A stretch of DNA of 64,000 nucleotides from Aplectana chamaeleonis. Taxonomy: Eukaryota > Nematoda > Chromadorea > Rhabditida > Cosmocercidae. Position 1 is the stretch's first letter. Every line of letters starts with the position of its first letter. Under the pieces are notes generated by a model. The model was given only the letters and a program-made list of their open reading frames with translations. It searched no databases and was not told the DNA's origin. Position numbers and translations under genes: made by a program. Below are positions 21,820 to 32,820 of this stretch, in pieces. The stretch spans positions 248,001-312,000 of the forward strand of contig JAPDOI010000152.1 in assembly GCA_029168955.1 (NCBI GenBank), written 5' to 3'.

Positions 21820-22435
21820 TTCAAAGCTTCCCGTATACATTCTACGGCAACGGAAAAAGGCGATTGCGCAGTTGTGCATTTCCACTAAGCATACCGTAGG
21901 TTACGCCATAATCGACTGCAAAGTTGTAATTTTCTTATGCATTTTTGACAAAAACAATCGGGAACCGTGAAAAACGGTGAGTTTTTATTCCTGCGTGTAT
22001 CTATGATAAAGACTTCAGGCGTATTGATAATGTTTTTTGAGGCGGATTTACCGTTTTTCAACGCTTTCGGTGTTTTCTCTTCGAGACTGATGGAAAAATT
22101 GAAACTTGCCGTCGAATATGGTGCAGACTACAGAATTCTTAGTGGAAATACGCAAGCCCACCACCGCCTTTTACCCGTTGCCTGGACTGTACTGTCGTTT
22201 TCGGAGCGAAATTCCGTTCCGCATTTGCGGACTACGGCTGTTGCATCACGCGACACAATCGTAATCGTGCTGGGAGAAAGGTCGATCATGCCGGGACCAC
22301 GTGGTCCCAGCACCATCATCATGGTTTTGTGTGATGCAAAAGCCATTGTCTGCGAATGCGGGCCGACATTCGGCTTCGAAAACCTGCAGTACGTAGGTAA
22401 AGGTACCAACTATCAGACGACTCCAAGGTAGGTTT
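21820..22435. mobile_element. Compound fold-back element, family F copy 2
   Basis: The left part (21820-21975) on the minus strand resembles the right part (21975-22210), as in 11830-12595; both contain the CTGCGTGTATCTATGATAAA core and the CCGTTGCCTGGACTGTA-like end. A nested inverted pair, TTGCATCACGCGACAC (about 22237) and GTGTGATGCAAAAGCC (about 22329), encloses the perfect palindrome GGGACCACGTGGTCCC at 22293-22308. The 154-codon open frame at 21967-22431 lies wholly inside the repeat and is not called as a gene. Confidence 0.6.
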
Positions 22436-22479
22436 TCTTGCATGCAGGGATCATGTATTTAGGTTAATGAACACGACAA

Positions 22480-22620
22480 TGCGGTCCGTTTGTCGATAAT
22501 CAGAGTTTGGATGTGGGTTACGGTGGGTTTAATGTCATCCGTCAAATTTGTGTTTAGGCCAAATCTGATGCTTCGACAAAACTACCACACCCCCCACCGT
22601 AATCTATGAAAAATCGGCCT
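22480..22620. repeat. Ancient dispersed repeat H, fragment
   Basis: GGTTACGGTGGG and CACCGTAATCTATGAAAAAT-type segments match fragments at 33830-34190, 46430-46600, 48830-49140 and 49380-49575. The common signature is a TTACGGT block, a CGAAAATCG block and ATTCGTGTT. Confidence 0.4.
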
Positions 22621-22661
22621 TTCGTAAATCAAAAAATGGGTGTCAGATTCATGATCGGCAC

Positions 22662-22908
22662 CAGAGATGAGCGGAGTTACGCGCTTCGCGTCCCGAAACC
22701 CGCAGTTCCGCGCATTTTTGGCATTCCGCGTTCCGCATTCCGAAAACCGCAGAAAACGCTGCGGAATGTGAAAATATCGGGTCATTTGGGTGGAAAAAAC
22801 ATTAGATGATTTCTGAATTTTCCCGATTTCTGAAACCCGAAAAAACTATTTTTGTTCCGAAACCCAAAAACCGGTTTCCGAAATTTCATATTGTTCCGCT
22901 CCTCCCTG
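22662..22908. mobile_element. hAT-like MITE with degenerate 8-bp duplication (247 bp)
   Basis: The ends are CAGAGATGAGCGGAGTTAC and ATTGTTCCGCTCCTCCCTG, a CAGNGNTGAGCGGA-type terminus. The flanks ATCGGCAC (22654-22661) and ATCAGCGC (22909-22916) agree at 6 of 8 positions, as expected for an old hAT insertion. The interior is rich in GTTCCG and CCGAAA words. Confidence 0.6.
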
Positions 22909-25900
22909 ATCAGCGCCCTAACCAACTTCCATGAGGAACTTTTGAGTTCAGCTTTTTTTCTCCAAGGCTTCCGGGACTACCCGATTCAATAAAATCAGGA
23001 CGATCAACCAGCCAGCGGAAACAGGGAAATTGTTTATAACTCTGTTCAGGGTAGCCTCAGGCAATTGTGGAAGGAAAATTCAATTCAAGTCAAAAAGTGG
23101 TGCTTACAACATAATTTTTTCATTTGAAATTATCGCTTTGTCCAAGTATCCTACTCTTGTCAGAGGAGAAAATATATAGGTGCTTATAGTTCTTCATGGA
23201 GTGGCGAAAAAAAAAACTGAGCACAGCGCAATATAAATCAGTGACTCAGGTCAACAAAAGATTTGGCTGACCTTACGAGGCACCCACATCAAACCCACTT
23301 ACAGGGCTCCTACTAACAAGAAGCCAGCCAGCTGACTGACATTCACGCATTATGACATCTCATCAGCGACACATCCGCAATAATGCGATTTTCTTTGTGA
23401 AAGTGGTGCTTGAAATATGGCCGCAGTTCGTGATGAAGTGTTTTCCTCCCCCCTCCTAGCGAAAACTGGGATAAAACAAGAGAACGCCCTAGTTCAAAAG
23501 TATGTAGTGTCTATCATTTGTGTATTACATTCTCCAGCTCGAAAAGAGTTTTCGAGCTTTTCGGTTGAATGTTTTCTCTTATTCGCTTGCAGTTATTAGC
23601 CTTTTTTTACGAAATCGTTAATGCGGTACCCAGCCAAAATTCCATGCTCTGCCAAACATTGGAAGCCAGTTGACCACATTTCCTTCAATTTAATTTCAAA
23701 GGGGAAGAATTGCCAAGAAATGTTATGTCGCAAAAGGTCGAGTTGCCTTCCTCATCGACTTTCATGCGGTAGTGCGATTACTCTTGACTATTGTTTGTTT
23801 TCTCAAGTTTTGCTTCTCATTCTGTTACTCGGTAGGGTGGGAGTTCACAGACTGCATGCTAAAGCCTTTTTATATTTTCGCCGCTCTTGAAGTCAGCGTA
23901 CGCGCTAAAACCCGTGTTCAATTTTTTACTGTTCCGCTCAGGTACATACATAGGCGTACCAGGCTGCGATATATCGCCAAGAAGCCAACCGAAACAGTTG
24001 AATTTCCGACAAAAACTCGCTCAAAAATCTCGGAGCATCCAGCTTTCCTCTTTCAGGTCTGTCCAGTGGGTCTTGTGTAATACACAAATGTTGGAAATAT
24101 GGACGTCTGAAGTGATTTAGCCCCGTGAGCTTTTTAGGTTTATTACTTCTTTTGACCTTTCCATTGTCAAGACTTCTCTAAAAACAAGATGCTTCCAATA
24201 CCTGCGATTGAAGTGAGTCTCTCGAAATAAGGAGCATAGATTTTTGAATTTCCACGGCCTGTCGGGTGCTTCTGCTCCTCCTGCTAGATGACTGACCGGT
24301 AACACGCTTTTTAAGACCACGTGGCAGTTCTCAAAGGATATACATAGCTTTATGAGTACGCAGCATTGAGGTCTCAAGCTTTGCCAACTATCTCCACTTG
24401 GTTCAAACATTGGGTTGAGAAGAAAAAAACAAGTGTGGTACCGTGCGCGGACACTGCCTTTAAAATGACAGCGCATTGTCGAAATTCCATGTAAACACAT
24501 GGAAGTGGACTTTGTATTCTGTCGGAATTCACATGTGCAACGATGTCAGCTGTGCACTCCGTATTAACATGAAATTCCGAAACGCTGATTTCGAAGTACC
24601 TCACAGAGCGGCATACGCAGCAGCGGGTAAAGTATGAAAAGGACGCAAGAATTGCTCGGGAACGATCATGCTGAATCGTTTTTGGTGTTTTCAACGGCGT
24701 CGGCGTTATGGTAGGAGGTGGATATTGTCATAGCTCGCCGCCAGATTTGGGCACAAACGAAACCTTGCGTAAGGCCGCAATACTGTTACACCAGGAATTT
24801 GCTAGCATTCGCTTTGAAGTGTTCCAACCTTCTGCTTTTCCAGCACGCATTTCTTGCAATACACGTCTCTCATAGCACTGAGCAGATTTTTCTGCAAAAA
24901 TGGCGTCTTTTCCCCACACAGAGCGGCACATCGTCATAACTTGCATAAAAGTGGTCCGATTCCGATTTTAATGCAATTTTGGTTTGCTTCCAACGAGGTC
25001 TATACAATAATGTTACAAAATAATAGATATTTTTCGGCAAAATACCGGAGGAAGAACAACTTTTTCCACAAACTATTGCGTCCGACTTATTGAGTTGAAC
25101 ACGATAGTTCCCTTGGAAATCTAGTCCAAACAATTTTTGATGAGTTATGGCTTATTTTCTCAGGAGCAAAATTTATTGGCAGTTTGCGCGCGCGAAAATC
25201 TAAAGATACTCTGCTATGGATCCATTCGGTCTTCCCATCCATTTCGATGGCTGCGTTCTTCATTCCGCATTCCAACAAAACTTTCAAGGGCGAATGGATA
25301 AAGTTTTAGCTATGAGTTTTTCTCTCAGCTAGAGATTACGAACATCGTCTGGAAGCTGTACTTACTCTTCTCCGCCTACTTCTACAATTGATGAAGTCCG
25401 TGTCCGTTTTATCAATCGTCGTGTGACCCTGAGATGATTTCGTTGTGCCGGAACATCTGCCCGAATTACTAAGCGAGGGTATGCCGCTCAGTATTCTTTA
25501 CGAAATTCATCTCCATTGCTTATCGTATCAGTTGAGCCCAAGCTCGCGAATGAATATTTGGACGGGCATGAAGGCCTTGCTTTTGCGGAGGAGTTCCTAT
25601 GGGAATGAGGAACTTTGCTCTGGTGGATGGCTCCTCTCGACGAATGTCACTGTGCACATCTATCTTTGCAACACGGCGACATGCACTGCCATTTTGGCGT
25701 TTTCGAGCAATTTTCTACCAAATAGATGTAGTTGTACTCTGCGAAGATGCCCTAAGGACTCTGTTTGCAAAGGGTCGAAGGAATACTGGACGATTGGGGG
25801 GGGGGTGGGCCAAATTTTCTGTCAAACTTTTGAGTAGTTAAAATATTTATTCGATTTTCCTTCATTGAACTTATTCAGTAGAATTTCGATTTCTTGATTG

Positions 25901-26119
25901 ACTTCTAGGGCTCCTACTCTCTTTTGCATTCAAATGGCCACTATGGGCGTGCACACTGTCCCCGTGCTTCAAAAGACGTTGCTGTACCGTCTTATTGTTA
26001 GAACTTTTATAACTGCTATCATCAAATAGAGATCGTGATTTGATTAGTTTCTCGTCATTCACCGCTATCGTTCCGGGGCAAAACACTATATAAAGCTAGA
26101 CCAATAACGAATGCAAGAA
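22909..26119. other. 3.2-kb intergenic stretch, no supported gene
   Basis: Open frames at 23772-24080, 24117-24500 and 25445-25837 show no known motif. A solo PB-2 right end (GACACTGCCT then TTAA at 24460-24463) is the only mobile-element trace seen. A G10 run lies near 25798. Confidence 0.35.
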
Positions 26120-26344
26120 CATAGATTTTGATCAGAATTCGTCCCACATCTTGTCCCTGATGAGAGCGAAATATTTTCAATGGGCGTTACCCATTTTTTT
26201 TCTTTTTGGGGGCGTGATCGACTTTTTTCGGTCCTTTTTCTCGCTTAATTGAGCGAACTGAGATTTTGCGCTTGGCAGGGTACGTAGCTCTACTAGGCGG
26301 CCAGAGTATAATATCAAAAATCACCCTGAGGTTGGATTGTGCCT
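26120..26344. mobile_element. PB-1 MITE right half
   Basis: It ends CTGAGGTTGGATTGTGCCT followed by TTAA (26345-26348). The preceding 200 bp, from GATTTTGATC through CTTGGCAGGGT, resemble 60960-61179. No left end was found. Confidence 0.55.
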
Positions 26345-26848
26345 TTAATATCCTTTCTGATTTGATGTGCATATCAGTCGGGTCACACCGGGTGTTTTTT
26401 ATCCCTCCCCATCCATGTCTTTTATGCTTATCGACCGGGCTGGCTACTGCCAATCGGCCATCTATGATCGGGACCTCAGAAATTTTTAAAGGTCGCCTTA
26501 AGCCTTCTGAAACGGAAGTTTCGACTCATTCTCAATCATTCCTGGATTTTTATCAAACCTCAAACCCTTATACTTCTTTCAGAAGCCGTTTCAAGGAAAT
26601 CTGTTCACATTGAAAATGTTGCGGGATATTCATCCCAAATGATGCAAAGCTCTCCGAAATTTAGTGGAAGGGGTTGAAATGTGGGCAATATCTGGCGCGT
26701 GGTCAAAAAACCTTCAATGAGTTTTGCAGTTTATAGAGGAATGGAATTCTGAAGTCTTTTTGGCGAAAGTCTGCATATATAATAGATAAATTAAATTAAG
26801 CGTGGCATGAGTTGCTCATCGTCAGTGCTACAGGCTCATTGATCTGCG

Positions 26849-26890
26849 AGGCGCTTAGGAGCAATCCGGCTGAGCTGCTCCTTGGCGCCT
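26849..26890. repeat. Hairpin abutting the satellite array
   Basis: AGGCGCTTAGGAGCA (26849-26863) pairs with TGCTCCTTGGCGCCT (26876-26890) at 13 of 15 positions around a 12-nt loop. The first satellite unit starts at the next base. Confidence 0.6.
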
Positions 26891-27958
26891 CCTATTCTGT
26901 GTATTCGATCAACAAGCCTGTACCTGAAGAGAACCATCACGGTGGCTGCGAGAGGTGACTCGTCCAACCTCCCTCGTAGTTCACATGTATAGTGAGCTAC
27001 CTTAGCGTCGTTTTCTGCCGAATCCTATTCTGTGTACTCGATCAACAAGCCTGTACCTAAAGAGAACCATCACGGTGGCTGCGAGAGGTGACTCGTCCAA
27101 CCTCCCCTCGTAGTTCACATGTATAGTGAGCTACCTTAGCGTCGTTTTCTGCCGAATCCTATTCTGTGTACTCGATCAACAAGCCTGTACCTAAAGAGAA
27201 CCATCACGGTGGCTGCGAGAGGTGACTCGTCCAACCTCCCTCGTAGTTCACATGTATAGTGAGCTACCTTAGCGTCGTTTTCTGCCGAATCCTATTCTGT
27301 GTACTCGATCAACAAGCCTGTACCTAAAGAGAACCATCACGGTGGCTGCGAGAGGTGACTCGTCCAACCTCACCTCGTAGTTCACATGTATAGTGAGCTA
27401 CCTTAGCGTCGTTTTCTGCCGAATCCTATTCTGTGTACTCGATCAACAAGCCTGTACCTAAAGAGAACAATCACGGTGGCTGCGAGAGGTGACTCGTCCA
27501 ACCTCCCCTCGTAGTTCACATGTATAGTGAGCTACCTTAGCGTCGTTTTCTGCCGAATCCTATTCTGTGTACTCGATCAACAAGCCTGTACCTAAAGAGA
27601 ACCATCACGGTGGCTGCGAGAGGTGGCTCGTCCAACCTCCTCGTAGTTCACATGTATAGTGAGCTACCTTAGCGTCGTTTTCTGCCGAATCCTATTCTGT
27701 GTACTCGATCAACAAGCCTGTACCTAAAGAGAACCATCACGGTGGCTGCGAGAGGTGACTCGTCCAACCTCCCCTCGTAGTTCACATGTATAGTGAGCTA
27801 CCTTAGCGTCGTTTTCTGCCGAATCCTATTCTGTGTACTCGATCAACAAGCCTGTACCTAAAGAGAACCATCACGGTGGCTGCGAGAGGTGACTCGTCCA
27901 ACCTCCCCTCGTAGTTCACATGTATAGTGAGCTACCTTAGCGTCGTTTTCTGCCGAAT
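26891..27958. repeat. Satellite array, eight units of 132-134 bp
   Basis: Units start with CCTATTCTGTGTACTCGATC at 26891, 27024, 27158, 27291, 27425, 27559, 27691 and 27825, and each ends TCTGCCGAAT. Units 2, 7 and 8 look identical; unit 1 has edge variants (GTATTC, CCTGAAGAG), and units 3 and 6 are 1-2 bp short in the CCTCCCCTCG tract. Each unit contains a small hairpin (TAGTTCAC/GTGAGCTA). The near-identity implies recent unequal exchange or replication slippage. No conserved open frame runs through it, because 133/134 is not a multiple of three. Confidence 0.95.
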
Positions 27959-27991
27959 TCGCGCGTTGAGGCCCTCGTCATAGTATGCTAA

Positions 27992-28265
27992 GGCGTCGTT
28001 TATACTTTTACGGCCGGGCGGCGCGACGAAGTGCATTCTCATAAGGGGGTTTTAAGAGTTCCACCGCGGCGCGGCGCGATTTCATGATTCAGACGTGAAT
28101 CGACAAGCGGCGCGTTATCGATCGATGCCCACTGAAAACATCTCATCGCGCCGCGCTGCGATGGAACTCTAAAATAGGCCTAACATTGATCGTGACGCGC
28201 CGCGCGATCAATATTACAGAAATGCACTGGGCCGCGCCGCTCGGTGGCGGGAGTATAAACGACCC
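27992..28265. mobile_element. PIF/Harbinger-like MITE next to the satellite
   Basis: The left end GGCGTCGTTTATACTTTTAC follows TAA (27989-27991), and the right end is GGGAGTATAAACGACCCC. The last 80 bp (GCGCGATCAATATTACAG, GGCCGCGCCGCTCGGTGGCG) match the right ends at 7490-7560 and 52530-52600. The right flank is TGA, so the duplication is imperfect. Confidence 0.65.
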
Positions 28266-28269
28266 CTGA

Positions 28270-28640
28270 GGGGCGGACTGAGCCGTCCTTTCCCGTCTCC
28301 TGTGATCCAGCATGTCCAGCACAGCCAATAGTGCGTCGCCTGCATGCCAATTGATTATGGAGGCGTACTCGAACGCACTGCGGCCGGCTCAGTCGGGCCA
28401 CATCGGCGATTTTTTCGATCTGTGTGAGCAATGTATTACATGCGTATTGACCGGAACGGCCTTGGGAAGCACAGGCGTGCTCAGTCCGGCAGCAACGGGT
28501 GGATTTTTTCACGCCCGATTCACATGATGTCGATGTTTATCGATCGGGCTGGCTACAGCCTATCGGCCGACTATGACAGGAGCCTGACAGAGGATAGGGG
28601 CCCCCGGTGCCAAATCTAAAATAAGTCGGTTTTGTTGTGT
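28270..28640. repeat. Dispersed repeat shared with 26380-26480
   Basis: TTTATCGATCGGGCTGGCTA then CAGCCTATCGGCCGACTATG resembles TTATCGACCGGGCTGGCTAC at 26428. No boundaries defined. Confidence 0.4.
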
Positions 28641-28652
28641 TCGAGAAGAATA

Positions 28653-28805
28653 ACCTCTGGTTCCGAGCCAGCTTTACTCTGTTTCCTTGCACGCTTGTGT
28701 GGAGCGAGGGTAGAGGCAGCGAAAAAGTGTGGGGAAAAGGGGACGCAGCGTACGCGCGCAGACGCACGCGATGAACAGAAATAAGTTACACTCGGAAACA
28801 GAGGA
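28653..28805. mobile_element. TA-flanked MITE, family B copy 3, inverted (153 bp)
   Basis: The ends are ACCTCTGGTTCCGAG and ACTCGGAAACAGAGGA, with TA on each side (28651-28652 and 28806-28807). The length is identical to copy 2 and the pyrimidine module is on the minus strand. Confidence 0.8.
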
Positions 28806-29137
28806 TAAGATCTATTTTAGAGTTTCTTCACAGCACGGCGCCATGAGGTGTTTTCTGTCGGCATCGATCGATATCGCGCCGCTCGTCGATTCGCACATGA
28901 ATCATGAAATCGTGTCGCGCCGCGAAGGAATTCTAAAAATCCCCTAATTTGTTCACCTCCCGTTTTGTCGGGGCGATGGACAACTCGTCCACCGCGCACA
29001 CTTCGCAGCAATGCTGAACAGCACAATATTCGATTCTTAGTTAAAGCCGTGAAGGCTTGCACACCCGCGCAAGGGTTTCGCTCACTATATGATTTCAACT
29101 TCCTGTTGAAATCCAGGAGTAACACGAAGATTTTGAC

Positions 29138-29250
29138 GATCCTCTGTTCCGGAAAAAAATTATTTGCGTTCGTCGCGTGTGTCTGCGCGCGTATGCTGCG
29201 TCTCCTTCTCGCTACAATTTCTTGCTGTCTCTCCCCTCATTGTAGCTCGT
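29138..29250. mobile_element. Family B MITE, left half only
   Basis: GATCCTCTGTTCCGG, then GCGCGCGTATGCTGCGTCTC and TTTCTTGCTGTCTCTCCCCT. The right end is missing. Confidence 0.6.
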
Positions 29251-30019
29251 TTTTTTTTATTTGCGAAAGTACCGGCGTTTCAAGAAATGTGTATCTGATT
29301 GGACTAGAGCAGTACACACTGTAACATATCTAAAATTTTCGCTAAATCAAAATCAGAAACTACCGGGTATATAAGTCAAAACGAGGAGAAAAAATCGAGC
29401 GAAACGAAAACAAAAAAATCGTACGTTTTAGTCTCAAGAATGACGTCTGCTGGATGCTGCTTGTATTTGAAACAAGAGGGCAATCACAACGAAACTTTTT
29501 TCTCACTGATCGCAATTCGTTACGCTCGTCTCCTTGAGAAGCTTTTTTCTCGACGGCTTTCTGAAAAAAAAACGAAGCTGGACAGAGGAACATTAGAGTG
29601 GAGCAAAAAAAAGAACTGAATGATAAAAATTCAGAAAACAATGATTGAGAAAAAATGAGAAATGGAAGCATATTCAAATAGGGAAGCGAAAAAACGACAT
29701 GCGAGAGTGGCGGGAGTAAAACCCGAGAGCTGAAAGTTTAGGAGAAGGAGTTGACGCAGAAATATGACAGAAAAGAGGAATGATCTCAAGAATAGGGTTC
29801 CAAAGTTTAAAAAAATGTTCCGAAAATTGTTTTTAGCCAAGATTTGAGTCGATTTTCTCTCCAAACACAACAAAAAACGACGATGAAATTAAGAACCAGG
29901 ATTTTGAGTATCAGCTAAGTCATGCAAATAGACAGTGTGGAAGAGCACCCATAAAAGATGATATTTTAGAATTTTACCACGTCCGAAAATGTCCCTAGAG
30001 CGCATTTTCCAAAGGACAT
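29251..30019. other. AT-rich intergenic stretch, no supported gene
   Basis: Purine-rich on the plus strand (AAAAAAC, GAGAAAA). Minus-strand frames are low-complexity Phe/Ser-rich translations of T-rich DNA. Confidence 0.4.
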
Positions 30020-30148
30020 TTTGGGTTGGGTTGCGTGTACCCTCTCTCCCCACTCGGGATGCGCAAACCCAAACCCATTTTCTGATGGGTTATTAGACTG
30101 ATGAATCCCGAGAATTTGGGTTGGGCTGGCGCTGAACCCAACCCAAAT
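30020..30148. mobile_element. Small inverted-repeat element with TTTGGGTTGGGTT ends
   Basis: TTTTGGGTTGGGTTGCG at the left and GAACCCAACCCAAATCG at the right. The related word GATTTGGGTTGGGTTTAGCG occurs at 50546, suggesting another fragment. Confidence 0.5.
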
Positions 30149-30155
30149 CGTCTAA

Positions 30156-30516
30156 GGCGCTATTCATACTACTCAACGCCAGCGCGGCACGCGCGTGCCG
30201 CGCTGGCGTGGCGTTTGTGTATGAATGGCTTGACGCCCCGCCCACGCGGCACGCGCGTCACTCTCCGCCCGCTCCGCCATGGCGTCGCCGCTGCAGTATT
30301 CATACTGCCACCCGGAACGCCTTGGCATTTTCATCCACTGATATTAATTATCGATCGTCTCATTCATTCCAGCTTCACCGCTCGGCCGTGGCGTCGCCGC
30401 TAGAGTATTCATAGTCTCCGCAAGCGCGGCACGCGCGCAGAAAGTATTCATACTCGAACGCCACGCCAGCGCGGCACGCGCGTGCCGCACTGGCGTTGAG
30501 TAGTATGAATAGCGCC
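30156..30516. mobile_element. PIF/Harbinger-like fold-back MITE with TAA duplication (361 bp)
   Basis: The left arm GGCGCTATTCATACTACTCA continues into CGCCAGCGCGGCACGCGCGT and mirrors the right arm ending TGAGTAGTATGAATAGCGCC; the arms are about 65 bp and nearly identical. TAA flanks both sides (30153-30155 and 30517-30519). Each arm also contains its own GGCACGCGCGTGCC palindrome, so nested hairpins can form. Open frames here are chance. Confidence 0.85.
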
Positions 30517-30519
30517 TAA

Positions 30520-31357
30520 CCCAGTGTCTGCGCAATGAAGAATCCGGCCTCTGCACGCGCAAAGGAGCAGAGTTAGTTTGGGTTTGAAACAGAGGATATA
30601 ACCTCGCAGGTACCTTTAGGGTCCCCTGCGAGTCTAGCCGAGACTGCCAAAATCAGTTCACAGCTCCACGAAATATGATATCCTTTCTACGCTTTTCGTT
30701 TCAAAGCTGAAATTTTGTCAAATCTGGCTTAAGAAAGTCCAAAACAAAAAAACATTAGGTAACTTTATATATTCAAAATAAAGCGACTTGAACATCCGAC
30801 TTTGTGTGGATTTTCAATCCTCCAGGCAACTTGCTCCTTCAATTTGGAAAGCGGGGCCCTGGCTTGTTGCGAACTTTTGGTGAGTTTGGGTGTGAGTCCT
30901 TTTAAAGGTTCGCGATCGAAAAATGGACTTTCGCGCCAATTCGCGTTCGGGCAGCAATGGTGAATGGAGCGCACGAGCGCCTGTAATTTTTTTTCGCCTG
31001 TCCTTACTTCCAGGACAAACTGTTTGTTTGGTTCCTACCCAGCTTCTATAAACTGGCTTATTCAGATGCACTCCTTTCAAACACCTCTTGGCGGTTGTTG
31101 GTGACAGGTTCGGAAAATCTCAGTTTCACTTTGTGTTTACCGTTTTTACTCTTTTATTTTTGTTCTTTTCTTGGCCTTTGTATTTTCAATCTTCTGCGCT
31201 AACGTCATCATTTCAAGGGGCCGAATGTGAAATTGTACTCATTGTGTGTCCCATAAAAACGACGATATAATTTGATTGACGGCTCGTGTAGGGTTCAGCA
31301 CAGCATTGAGATAAGGCATGAAATGTTGCCGCTCGCCCCACAGCTCGTTCCACATTA
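30520..31357. other. Intergenic stretch, no supported gene
   Basis: No coding motif or repeat partner recognised. Confidence 0.35.
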
Positions 31358-32139
31358 GGGCCTTTCAGAGTGGCGTCGCAGAAAAATTCGCTGTCGCGGC
31401 GACGTGGTTAGAGATGGGGGGTGCTACGCAGCGCAAACCATGCCGCGCGACGGGAGCGAACGTCGCGCTTTCAGAGTGGGAGCGACGGCGCAAGCTGGGA
31501 GCGACGTTCTGCGACGTGTTGCGACGTTTTACGAGGCAAATAGTCTCGACCATTTTCGTCGCTGTCGCTATTTGTCGCTGTAGTGTCTTCATATTAGTCA
31601 GTGTTCCTTCGTTACTATTTGCCCATTAACTCTCTGTAGAACCATTTTTTTGCCTATTTCACTAGATGTTTGCCATCCAGGATAAATTTCGTCATGGTAT
31701 TTAATTGTTTATCCAGGTTTTATATCGTCATGTCACTTGATTTGTCATCCAGAATTTATTTCGTCATGGTATTTAATCGGTCATCCAGGATTTATTTTGT
31801 CATGGCGTTTAATATTTTTTTTTGTTGTGGACACCATTATTATTATGCAAATCTTTTCAGTTGAAGGTGATTCTACTGGTGGTAATGTCTCCTGGTATAT
31901 TATTCGAAACCTATAACTCGTTTTTGTTGATCGATTGCAGAATGTCTGATATTGCAGAACACGCGAGGGATGGCACGCCAATATGCTTATGCGCTCTGAT
32001 CAAACTTAAAGGGCAGCGAAGAAATAAGAGACGCTGAGAAAGAAATATGACGCGGCGGCATTCGATAGGCCACGCCTTTTTTCACTCGCTCGGAGGAGCG
32101 ATGCCGCGAATTTCGCAGCGACGCCACTCTGAAAGGCCC
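31358..32139. mobile_element. TA-flanked MITE with GGGCCTTTCAGAGTGGCG ends (782 bp)
   Basis: The left end GGGCCTTTCAGAGTGGCGTC and right end GACGCCACTCTGAAAGGCCC are perfect inverse complements over 20 bp, flanked by TA (31356-31357 and 32140-32141). GTCGC-rich segments follow the left end, and a four-unit 36-bp tandem repeat lies at 31670-31812. No transposase. Confidence 0.75.
31670..31812. repeat. 36-bp tandem repeat, about four units
   Basis: Units share GTCATCCAGGATTTATTTCG then TCATGGTATTTAAT with substitutions. The period of 12 codons makes an open frame with SRIYFVMVFN-type repeats, which I attribute to the repeat and not to a gene. Confidence 0.75.
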
Positions 32140-32399
32140 TATTATTTAGGTGGAGAGTTTAGTGCTGAGCATCGGCCGGCGAGATTCTGGGACTACCCCT
32201 CTTGCTAAAGCTGATTGAGGGTAGAGACTTACAGATAAGTTTGCAGCCGTTTTCCACAACAATTTCAATTCCACGCTTTTGAACAAAGTCGCCTAGACCT
32301 CCTTGTGGAAGTTATTTAATGAGCTATTCTTGTTTTTTTTCAGAAGATTACTGTTGGTTTGGGTGGATAATTTAGAACTGTCGCAGTCTGCCCACAAAT

Positions 32400-32820
32400 C
32401 TCGTGAAGTAAGTGGCTGTTGTAGGATTTGGAATAATGCTAACCAGACACCCACTTGGCGCGACGTGATTACGGATTCCGCACACGATCTCACGCCTAGT
32501 GGTATTTTGGAACTGGGCGAGGTGATAATGCAGTTTTCGTCGTTGCGAAGGATTTGAGGGTTATTCTTCTCAATCTGGGAAGAAGAATTTATAATACAAG
32601 AATTGGAAACACTCGAATTGATGAAAACATTCACCCTTATTCACTTTTTTGCTAATTCCACTATACTATTATTTTATTTTGCTTTTTTTCAGTAAGTTAC
32701 GGTTTCTAAACGGTGCATGTGATCTAAATACTGAAATCTGGTTTTTATTCTTTTTTTTTGTTGAGGCTCAGCCCTTTCCTTTCTTACGTAGAAAACGTAA
32801 GCCATCGTTGATTTTTCTTA
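32400..32820 (-). repeat. Unclassified dispersed repeat R, copy 1
   Basis: On the minus strand it shares a block from TACGTAAGAAAGGAAAG through GATCACATGCACCGTTTAGA to GTGAATGTTTTCATCAA and TCGAGTGTTTCC with copies at 33425-33690 and 34415-34830, and continues with copy 3 through CCTTCGCAACGACGAAAACT to GTGGGTGTCTGGTTAGCATT. It opens a frame starting MNVFINSSVSNSCIINSSSQ. Copies 1 and 3 keep this frame for about 40 codons. The family is not recognised. Confidence 0.65.

Noticed and set aside
21967..22431. 154-codon plus-strand frame as a gene
   Set aside because: It lies inside compound fold-back family F, and the related copy at 11830-12200 does not preserve the full frame.
25445..25837. 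130-codon open frame
   Set aside because: An overlapping alternative frame is equally open, no domain is recognised and it has no partner elsewhere.
26891..27958. CRISPR-like array
   Set aside because: The whole 133-bp unit is conserved with no variable spacers, and the context is a eukaryotic, transposon-rich genome. It is a satellite.
30101..30403. 100-codon GC-rich frame
   Set aside because: It crosses the boundary of a TAA-flanked MITE, so it cannot be an ancestral coding unit.
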